This document shows, piece after piece, positions 56,295-64,000 of a DNA stretch of 64,000 nt; positions within the stretch are counted from its first letter, which is position 1; each line of letters starts with the position of its first letter. Under the pieces are notes generated by a model. The model saw only the letters and a list, made by a program, of their open reading frames with translations, searched no databases and had not been told where the DNA came from. Position numbers and translations under genes: made by a program. Location: assembly GCA_022749755.1 (NCBI GenBank), contig CM040453.1, forward strand, positions 17,679,368-17,743,367, read 5' to 3'. The stretch is from Azadirachta indica (lineage: Eukaryota > Streptophyta > Magnoliopsida > Sapindales > Meliaceae).

Positions 56295-58015
56295 TTTTAT
56301 TTTATAACACCTTAACAATTAAATATTTATTAACCTATTATAAATAAAATATAATTTATTTTTTTTTTACAATATATTAATAATTCCATATTAATAAGAT
56401 ACCATAGAATAAATAAAATAAATCATAAATAAATATTAATTTATAAATAGAATATATTGTAGTATAATACTTATAATTGTATATAATCATAAATATTGTA
56501 CTACAATATTATAACAACTTAATATTTTTTTATCTTACAAAATAAATAAAATAAACTACAAATAAATATATTATTATATAAATAAAAAGATATTTTAATT
56601 TAGTACTATTTATAATTATTATATTTTATTTATAATGTATTTATAATATTTAATTATCTTGTCACTTTCTCTTAAGCAAGAATCATGTTTTAAAAAATAA
56701 TATATTTTTTTGGTTAAAAGAATAGTTATTTATCTTATCTTAGTTTTATTAACTTTTTTAGTAAAAAATAAAATAGAATCTAATGATTATAGATTTTCAA
56801 TTTATATTTTTAACTTTTTGACTTTAATTAACTAAAATAAAATATTCCCAAAAAATTATTTTTATGCACGCGCCCCATTTTTTTTTGACTTGTGCTATCA
56901 TTTTTTTTAACTTGTGCTGTCCTTTATTTTTCACTTCACTCATTTTTTTTTTTTCGTTAAATGAAAAACGACATTTTATTCTCTGTCTTTTTACCTTTCC
57001 CTCTTCCAATGCACAATAAACAATTAGATATGTATTTAATAATATATCTATCTATATTATATATTTTGAATTTTAATTGATGATAATCATATAAAAGTAA
57101 AAGACCATAACCTTAAACTCGCTCCCTTTTGTTTTCTTTTTCTCTTATCACTGTCGCCCTTACAGCCTCTCTCTCCCCACTCCCTTCTTGTTTTTCTCTC
57201 TTCACTCACTTTACTACTACTACTTACAAGTGAAATTAACATGTATCGTATGTTTAACTACTATTTGATATTATTTATTTAATTATGTAGTTATTTACTA
57301 TTATTTTTGTTTATTTATTATTTTAAATATCATATCCACGTATTTTGTTAGTGATTTTTAATAAATAGATAATACGACATTTTGATTGGTTTAATTTTTT
57401 ATATTCATATAATTCCATATCATTTGAGTTTATTAAATTTTTATTTTGAATTTTTCAATTTCTTTTTAGGAAAAGTGCATTTGATCCAGATATTATTTAA
57501 AAATAAATATGCCGCCTGAGTTTGAGTTTGTTTTGCTAATTTACCGTTTTTTGCTCTTTAAATAGCTGTTAATTATTGTGATCATGATGCATTAATCAAG
57601 AGGTAAGATCAATTTACATAATATATATTACTTTGATTATTTTTAAATTTTATTTATTTTTTTTATTATTACTAAAGTTTATTTTGTATTTCTAACATAT
57701 TTTATAGTTTGGGAAAAAAATGCCCACTTGAGAAGGAACTGATGAGTTGTTCGTGTTTGACTATTTTTGGACTTCTTCATTTTATAAGTTAGTGCAAGTA
57801 TGTTTTTACTTTTATAACTTCTACCTTTTTTAAATTGTGTTTTTGCAATGATTAAAATTATGCTTTTATTTATAAAAAGTAAACAAATAATTGTTATTTT
57901 AAGTTAAAGTGTAATAATTTTTAAAATTATTTTTATGTTACATATATTTTACTTATTTTATAATGTCAATCTTTTTCAGTCAATTGTAAGGAAAAGAAGA
58001 ACTTAGAAACATAAA
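56295..58015. other. AT-rich stretch between the DUF620 and ERF pseudogenes
   Basis: The start (TTTTATTTTATAACACCTTAA) resembles the tail of repeat R near 28,868. A pyrimidine-rich segment at 57,120-57,235 (CTCTCTCTCCCCACTCCC) could be an old promoter or leader. No coding sequence was recognised. Confidence 0.4.
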
Positions 58016-58760
58016 ATGAACAATAGTTGTGTCGGTACAGTTCAAAGAGTTGTAAGGATTTCAACCACTGATCACAACGCGACGAACTCCTTTCGCAACA
58101 AAGATGGAGAGTTCTTCCACCGCCTGAATCCATGGCACCGCTTTGTGAATAAAACATACATCGAACTCACTCCCAGTAAGAATAGTAACACTGCTGTCGT
58201 CGCCAATAACAAAAAGAGAATCTCAACAGATGCTTCAGTATGTCGACGACCAATTAAAAAGTTTCGTACCATACAACAACGGCCTTGGGATAGATGGGCT
58301 GCTGAGATTAAACATAGAGGGGTACGACTATGGCTCGAAACTTATGATGCAGCTGAAGAAGCGGCAAGAGTTTACTACAATGCAGCTATTAAGTTTAGGG
58401 GTCCTAACACTTTAACAAACTTCTCAACACCACCCTTTCAGCGAAAAAGAGCAAGACCAAAGAATCTAGACAAATCAATAGTACAAGGTGATGAGTCTAA
58501 CAATTTTTCAACTTTAACTTCTGTTCTCAATTTTCGGACTCATTCTAGCAAAGAAACAGAAAAAGAAAAAAACGTTAATGAAACCTGCTGATAAACTAAC
58601 AACAATAGTTCAAGAGTTTCAAGGAGAGACAACAAATTTATCATTCGATGTTTTGGAAGATTGTTTGTCTTCGGACATTTCATTTCTCGAAGAGTATTTT
58701 AAAAACATTTTGACTCCGGACCTGTCATTTTTGGATGACAACATCGATTTTCTAAGATAA
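58016..58760 (+). pseudogene. AP2/ERF transcription factor of the cytokinin-response-factor (group VI) type, frameshifted
   Basis: From the ATG at 58,016 the first 191 codons contain a CRF-type N-terminal motif (RVVRISTTDHNATNS, residues 11-25, then HRFVNKTYIEL) and an ERF DNA-binding domain at about residues 82-136: QQRPWDRWAAEIKH, VRLWLETYDAAEEAARVYYN and AAIKFRGPNTLTNF. Canonical residues are lost: the RGVRQRPWG element reads RTIQQRPWD, and WLGT reads WLET. The frame ends at TGA 58,589, but the protein tail continues in the next frame (58,578-58,760) with an acidic LSSDISFLEEYFKNILTP stretch typical of CRF C-termini. A +1 shift in the A-rich run at 58,557-58,574 explains this. CRFs are nuclear regulators in cytokinin signalling. 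The lost DNA-contact and glycine residues plus the frameshift indicate a dead or decaying copy. Confidence 0.8.
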
Positions 58761-59364
58761 TATTTAGTGGTGTACGGATAGTTGTTAACTAATAATACTA
58801 TCATAGTTATATTTGAATTAGAAATTTGGTTTATTTGTAATTAATTGTCCATGTCATATACTATCAGACTATGCTTTGCTGCATTTTGTACTTCTCTAGT
58901 TCTCGAACTTGGTCTAAGATAATTTTTCACAAATTCAGTTTATTATTTACATTCATGTTAATGAAATTTTATCGTAATAATGCTAGTTCACAAGCTGTCA
59001 TTAGTTTTATGCCAGCTCCAAATTTGTAGCTTATGTCATGAGTAAGGATCTGGACAAACCATTGCTTGATCAAAGAGAATTTCAATCATTAGAGAATTCT
59101 ACAAATAAACTTTAAATTTTAAACATTAATTAAAATATAAATATTAACTAAATGATTGTTTTTATTTGTAATATTTCAATATACATGTAGGAATTAGTGA
59201 TTTGATATTATATTATAATTATATAAATTATATATATATATCTAATATATATGCATTCACTATTCAAAATCTACCATTATAGTATTGGACAAATTAGCAA
59301 CAGATTAAAAATAAAATGTCACTATTTAAAGACTGATCCAACACTATGAACAATATTCTTATTA
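58761..59364. other. AT-rich stretch downstream of the ERF pseudogene
   Basis: Probably the old 3' UTR followed by ordinary AT-rich DNA. A TATATATAT run lies near 59,230. Nothing further recognised. Confidence 0.4.
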
Positions 59365-60480
59365 ACTTTAATGTCTAAATAAGAATATTCAATCAAAAAG
59401 CAGAAAGAGAGAATGCTTTATTTTTCATTGAATTCCAATATATAAACAACAAACATAATCAGAACCAAAAAGAAATAAATAATGTCCTACTACTCATTGG
59501 CTATAATCATTAAATTACATAAGAATAAAATAGTGACAATTAATATTTAATGTCTTTTATATGGTTATATTTTTTTGCAGATGACGAGAGAATTAGCCAT
59601 TCAAAGTGAATTTAACTCAAAAAGACTGAATTCGGCTAAAAAAGGAAGACATTCAGGAACCAAAATGCAACTCACTAGAAGACCTAAGTGCAAAGCTGAG
59701 TGGACCTATTTGCAACATTTTTAAACCTTGCAGGTCAAATTTGCATAGCGCGGCTGCGCCACTTATTGGCGCTCCAACACCATGCATGCTGCCAAACAGC
59801 AAGTGACATGGTGCGGCGGTGCCACGTCACCTGCTCTTGTGCAGTATGCATGGCGCCGCTACCGAGCCATGCCACCTACTTTTGTGAAGCATGCATGGCA
59901 GAATGCATGGCGCGACCGTGTCATTAACTGTGCAGCCGCGCCACCTCTTCAATCGTACTCACTCCCCCGTATGGTTTTTGGCACCCCAACACCCACGGCA
60001 ATCAATTAAAAAATAAAAGTTTAATTTATTTTGATAAGTATATCAAAAAAAACTTATTATTTACTCTTTAATTTGATTTGTCTATTTAATTCTCTGCTTA
60101 CATTAATATTTAATATTTTTTTATTGTATTTTTTGCATATCAAGAGAGAACTAGCCATTCAAAGTAAATTTGACTCAAAATAATTGAATTCGACTAAAAA
60201 AGGAAGACGTTTGAGGATGAAAACGTAAGGAAAATACGGACCAAAATGTAAGTCATTAGGGGATCAAAGTGCAAAGCTGAAGGGACTTATTTGCAAGTTT
60301 TTCAAGCCTTTTAAGTCAGCTTTTCAATGATTGTGTTTTTTTTTTTTTGTACATGAAGAATTCTTGCAAGTTTAAATCCAAATTAAGGGAGTTAGGGAAA
60401 AAGACGAAGATAGAAAAAAAAAAGAGAAGAAAAAAGAAAAAAGAAATTAAAAAAATGCGAAAATAAAAAAATGAAAAAAT
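59365..60480. repeat. LTR-derived tandem array, block B (P segment plus two units)
   Basis: The P segment (59,365-59,545) and unit U4 (to 60,031, with the G+C-rich island 59,745-59,960) closely match 53,654-54,261. U5 (60,032 to about 60,480) begins TGATAAGTATATCA and matches U3, including the A-rich tail. Blocks A and B therefore look like two copies of one LTR-derived module separated by about 4 kb of host-gene fragments. Confidence 0.7.
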
Positions 60481-60919
60481 GAAAAAATATATATATGCTT
60501 ATTGCGCGCGCAGGCGCGTGCGCAACACAGATTGCACGGCGCGGCCACGCAAGACAATTGTGCGCCTATGCACAAGATAGTAAGCACGGCGTGGCTACAC
60601 AGAAGAGTGCGCGACCGCGCCACGCTTCGCACCAAAATTGGGTGCGCAGACAAAATACCTGGCGCACCCGCGCAAGTATTTTAGTGTTGTGGCCCCTCCT
60701 TTTTTGCCTCAATATAGTCCCTTTTTCTATTTTGTTTCCAAATTTCCCTCTTCCTCCAACACAAACACCATCCCAAACACTCTCTCTTTTTCACTCTTTA
60801 CCCAAATTCAATTACTACACACTTATTCACCATGCCAAACACCAAACTTCAAAATTATAAACCCATTCAACATATTTCTTTACAAAATTTAAGCACTCAA
60901 TTACCTACAATCTCCCAAC

Positions 60920-61187
60920 ATAGCAAGAATTTGGGATTGTAGTGAGAGTAAGAAATTCATTCCCAACATTGCATTTTCACTCCAATGATTCCTATTTCTG
61001 ATCCTAGATAAATTGCAAAATCATTCCATCTTCTGAGCCTGGTTTCAATGCTAGTTTCCTCACTAATGCTTTTTCATCTTGTTGAAATTTAATAAACTTT
61101 TGTTCGGCTTCACATGAAATAAATTTTCTTTTGTCAAAAACTGATGAAACTTGTGAAGAACTCCCCTTTTTTGGTGCCATTTTGCTC
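60920..61187 (-). pseudogene. Inverted N-terminal fragment of the PF20167-like ORF
   Basis: The minus strand from ATG 61,187 reads MAPKKGSSSQVSSVFDKRKF, then ISCEAEQKFIKFQQDEKALV, RKLALKPGSEDGMILQFI, a stop, and later NEFLTLTTIPN. This is the usual start of the Athila extra ORF (compare MALKKRKQ, DLFHMK and DGLILRFI in the left element), but it runs opposite to the main body of the ORF at 61,376-62,092. It ends about where the left element continues into IPNHARVPVIREFF. The simplest reading is an internal inversion of about 270 bp or more that split the gene. Confidence 0.65.
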
Positions 61188-61339
61188 TAAGTATTCTTTC
61201 AGACAAATTACCAAATGTTTAGAATGTACACTTTTGCTACCTCCTATCTTGCACTTCAATCCACTTAATCAACCTTTCCTTCACTCCTAAAGCACCCTCC
61301 AAGTATTTTTCAACTATCAAACTTAAGATTACTATACCA

Positions 61340-62092
61340 AAGTTCACTCTCACTGACTATCCTACTCAAGTAATAGTGCCATTAGTTAGGGAATTCTATG
61401 CTAATGCTTCAGTGAGCAGAGAGAATGATAAAGTGTATGTTAGGGACAAAAGGATTTCATTTAGTTCTGAGGCCAATAACACCTATTATGGCTTACCATC
61501 CATTGACACATATGAGGATTTGTATGATGCATTCAGGAGAGATGATGAAAACTACACTCAGATCATTGAAGAATTATGTGTTCCTGAAACACAATGGTTA
61601 AAAGGTCGTGGTAGATACAGTAAATCTCTCACTTTATCGGAAAATACGCTCAATAGATATGCCAATGCTTGGTATAAATTTATTTGCTCCAATCTTATGC
61701 CTACATCTCATCTTAATGAAGTTACAGCAAAAAGAGCATCTCTGTTTTATTGTATTTGTGCTGAAATTACCATTGATATAGGAAAGGTAATACGAGGCAG
61801 CTTGATTGCATCTATTGAAGCGAAAACAACGAAGGGACACACACACCCCTATCTTATTACTGCCTTATACTTAAAGGGAAGGGTAAGGGTAGAGGACACA
61901 GAGTACAAGGTGAATTCGAACTCTCCAATTGACGGGATGGCAATTTCCAAGTTCAACTGCTGGGCAGGAGGTGTATCCGTCCGATCGGGCTTAGGATTTA
62001 TTGTGGATGATGATAATCAAGTTTCACCACCACGAAAACCATTGCCTCAACTGAAAAAAGGTTTCCTTAATACAATTCTAGAGGCATACTAG
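61340..62092 (+). pseudogene. Extra ORF of the right Athila-type element (putative plant transposon protein, PF20167-like)
   Basis: The frame is open for about 245 codons: TDYPTQVIVPLVREFYANAS, KRISFSSEANNTYYGLP, QIIEELCVPETQWLKGRGRY, TLSENTLNRYANAWYKFICS, TSHLNEVTAKRASLFYCICA and THPYLITALYLKGRVRVED, ending LNTILEAY and a stop. It is the best-preserved copy of this protein in the window and helped identify the left one. The first ATG in frame (61,376) is inside the conserved domain, so the natural N-terminus is missing; its probable remnant is inverted just upstream. After the stop, the frame can be followed with further stops to about 62,430 (SSHHEDPMQSRIANMHKKII). Its function is not established. 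Confidence 0.8.
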
Positions 62093-62765
62093 TCAGTCTA
62101 TAAAGAAAGATTTAGGCGTCAACAAAATCCTTATGAAGGCTTACCAAATCCCCCGTTTGTCCATTAAGATAATGAAGCCGAGGCTTCCTCCTCACATCAC
62201 GAAGATCCTATGCAATCAAGGATTGCCAATATGCATAAAAAAATTATTCAACAAGGGCGTGAGATTTCTAACATCTGGCAAGAGCAATCAAGGATGCATT
62301 AGTATTAAGTGGACTACTTCAACACTTTGGCTTCATATTTTCAGCAAATACATCCTGATGTTCAATTTCCACCACTTCCACAATTCCCACCCACCCAAGC
62401 AAATAAAGATAACAATGCACAATAAGAGGCAAGATTCTTACATCTTACCTCTCAGGTAAGATCTTTCTAATTTTCTCCTTTATTTTTTCATCTTTCAACA
62501 TCAAGGACAATGTTTCCATTAAGTGTGGGGGAGGAATTTTTAGAAGTGTTTGTTGAACATAGTGAGTTACTATCAATCACACACATACATGAAAAAAAAT
62601 ACTATTTTGGTTCAAGTTTAACTTATCATGTTATAGGAGTGTGTTTGTTTGATTTCTTTTCTTTTATTAATATTATGTTTGTATGTTTTTAGTCTTTGCC
62701 CCTATATTTGTTTTTGTTGGTTTGATTTACTTGAGGACAAGCAAGCATTCAAGTATGGGGGTATT
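62093..62765 (+). other. 3' untranslated region of the right Athila-type element with polypurine tracts
   Basis: The decayed C-terminus of the extra ORF occupies the first 340 bp. A purine tract AAGTGTGGGGGAGGA lies at 62,520-62,534. A second, AAGTATGGGGGTATT, ends at 62,765, directly before the LTR start TGATAAGTG, and is the likely plus-strand primer site. Confidence 0.65.
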
Positions 62766-63835
62766 TGATAAGTGCGTAAAAACACACACTTATCATTTAC
62801 TCTTTAATTTGATTTGTTTGTTTAATACTCTGTTTACATTAATATTTAATGTATTTTGATTGTATTTTTTGTAGATTACGAGAATTGGCCATTGCGCCAT
62901 TCATCCTACTCTTGGGCATCAAGTTCAAGTTTTTGGAGAGAACTAAAAGATAAAGAGAGAGGAGATTGGAAGAATTTTTGGGCATCAAGTTCAAGGTTTT
63001 GAAAATTAAGGCTCTCCTAATATAGTTTTATCTCTTTCTCTTGTCTTTAAACCTTTGTTTTGAATTGAACAATAGTGAAGTTATTGTTTTTTATATTTTC
63101 AATTGTTAAATTTTTTATTGTGAATTTTGAACTTTATCTGATGTATAGTTAAACTTGTTTTCTAAGACAATGATCTAATCTATTTGAAGTATTCAATTTC
63201 TGTAATTGTGTTATTTGTTTTGATTTAATATTTAGTGTTGCGTATTCATTATGATGATTAATACGTTTTAATAATTGACTAGTATTTGAATTGTTTGTGG
63301 ATTAATATGAATTGAGAAGTAATTATTATCTAAACCATGTAATGAATACCATAAATTACATGTTAGACAGAAATGTACTAATATGATTTACCTAATTAGT
63401 TAAAAATTATCACTGAATGTAAGGTACTTTCATTTAATTTAATTCACATAGAGATATAATGAATTATTTAAGTGTAAAGTAGATTCGACTGATCCCGAGA
63501 GAGACTGTCAAACAATTTAGGATAATTAACTAATAACACAGGTATTAAATCAAAATAATATTATCTGGAGAATTGAATGTGAATAAATATAATGAAATCA
63601 TTAGGCCTAAATCTTTCCATTAGTTGTATTTGTTTTAATTAAATTGCTCAATAGTTTATTTTACTTTATTTTGTTTTAATTTTTTTAATTAAATTAATTC
63701 GATTTTTTCAGATAAATTCATTACTTAATTATCTTCGGTAATTAACAAATTAACTTTTCTTATGGGATCAACACTTTTTTACCACTGTATTTCTTGTTTG
63801 CGATACATGCATTTGTGTTCGTAATTTACGCAACA
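62766..63835 (+). repeat. 3' LTR of the right Athila-type element
   Basis: It begins TGATAAGTG directly after a polypurine tract and ends CAACA at about 63,835. The first 30 bases form an inverted repeat (TGATAAGTG / CACTTATCA). The first 140 bp match the tandem units U2-U5. Beyond GAATTGGCCATTGCGCC the similarity stops, suggesting an internal deletion or a different LTR version. The 3' part resembles the left element's LTR. About 1.07 kb. No target duplication partner was found. Confidence 0.65.
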
Positions 63836-64000
63836 TATTTTAATTTTTTATTTTTGGTTTTCAAGTATTTATCTTTTTTATTTTTTATTTTTTCTCTAAT
63901 CGATAATTGAAGTTCATTAAGTGACAAGAAAAATAGTCAAATAATATAAAAGTAATTAAAAACAATGATTTTTTTTTTGTCTAAAATTTTCAACATATGT
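63836..64000. other. AT-rich flank at the right window edge
   Basis: Plain T-rich sequence beyond the LTR end; nothing recognised. Confidence 0.4.

Larger units (their letters stand above)
60481..63835 (+). mobile_element. 3' part of a second Athila-type element with 3' LTR
   Basis: This contains a G+C-rich island (60,500-60,680), a C/T-rich leader (60,690-60,900), the extra ORF (61,376-62,092), polypurine tracts and a 3' LTR, but no gag or pol. The order is the same as the 3' part of the left element in the opposite orientation. Block B directly upstream may be its LTR-derived 5' sequence, making this a deleted, non-autonomous derivative. Confidence 0.75.

Noticed and set aside
1..64000. 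tRNA, rRNA or CRISPR features
   Set aside because: No cloverleaf-forming sequence with A and B boxes, no rRNA core and no spaced identical repeats were seen. A computational scan would be needed to exclude a diverged tRNA.

Overview
This is nuclear DNA of a flowering plant, almost certainly a eudicot. It is very A+T-rich, the genes have GT-AG introns, and the recognisable host genes (an RPS2/At4g27190-type CC-NBS-LRR, a D-xylose-H+ symporter-like transporter, a DUF620 gene and a cytokinin-response-factor-type ERF) all match eudicot families. The style of the LRR exons suggests a woody rosid, perhaps Citrus-like, but that is only inference. No bacterial, organellar or CRISPR features were seen.

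Layout. (a) 1-8.85 kb: a decayed Athila-type Ty3/gypsy LTR retrotransposon on the minus strand, with 5' LTR, tRNA-Asp-like primer site, gag, protease, RT, RNase H, integrase and an extra 3' ORF; its 3' LTR lies outside the window. It sits in a minus-strand LINE (9.83-11.7 kb). A fold-back Mutator-like MITE (8.86-9.82 kb) lies at the LINE/LTR junction. (b) 11.7-29.5 kb: repeat-rich DNA holding two candidate exons of an unknown gene, a second LINE ORF1, three long copies of an unclassified repeat R, a 265-bp satellite, repeat S, an LRR-exon relic and a Mutator-like element inserted in the third R copy. (c) 29.98-37.43 kb: the one apparently intact gene, an eight-exon CC-NBS-LRR disease-resistance gene predicted to encode 1,928 residues. 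All its introns are phase 0 and its LRR exons have been duplicated. (d) 37.4-49.8 kb: AT-rich DNA with a 3'-truncated symporter pseudogene (five exons, minus strand), a second copy of the fold-back MITE and the 3' end of an unrecognised host gene. (e) 49.8-53.3 kb: a degenerate minus-strand CACTA (En/Spm) transposase gene. (f) 53.6-63.84 kb: tandem LTR-derived units of about 490 bp, split by about 4 kb that carries a DUF620 gene fragment and a frameshifted CRF/ERF gene. These are followed by the 3' part of a second Athila-like element and its 3' LTR.

The NLR is the only locus with convincing coding integrity. Everything else is transposable-element sequence or host-gene fragments, a pattern typical of an NLR cluster margin. 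I found no defensible new molecular system. The most unusual parts are the host-gene fragments bracketed by LTR-derived units, the exon-shuffled LRR region with its poly-Q tract, and the transposon insertion with empty sites preserved in sister repeats.
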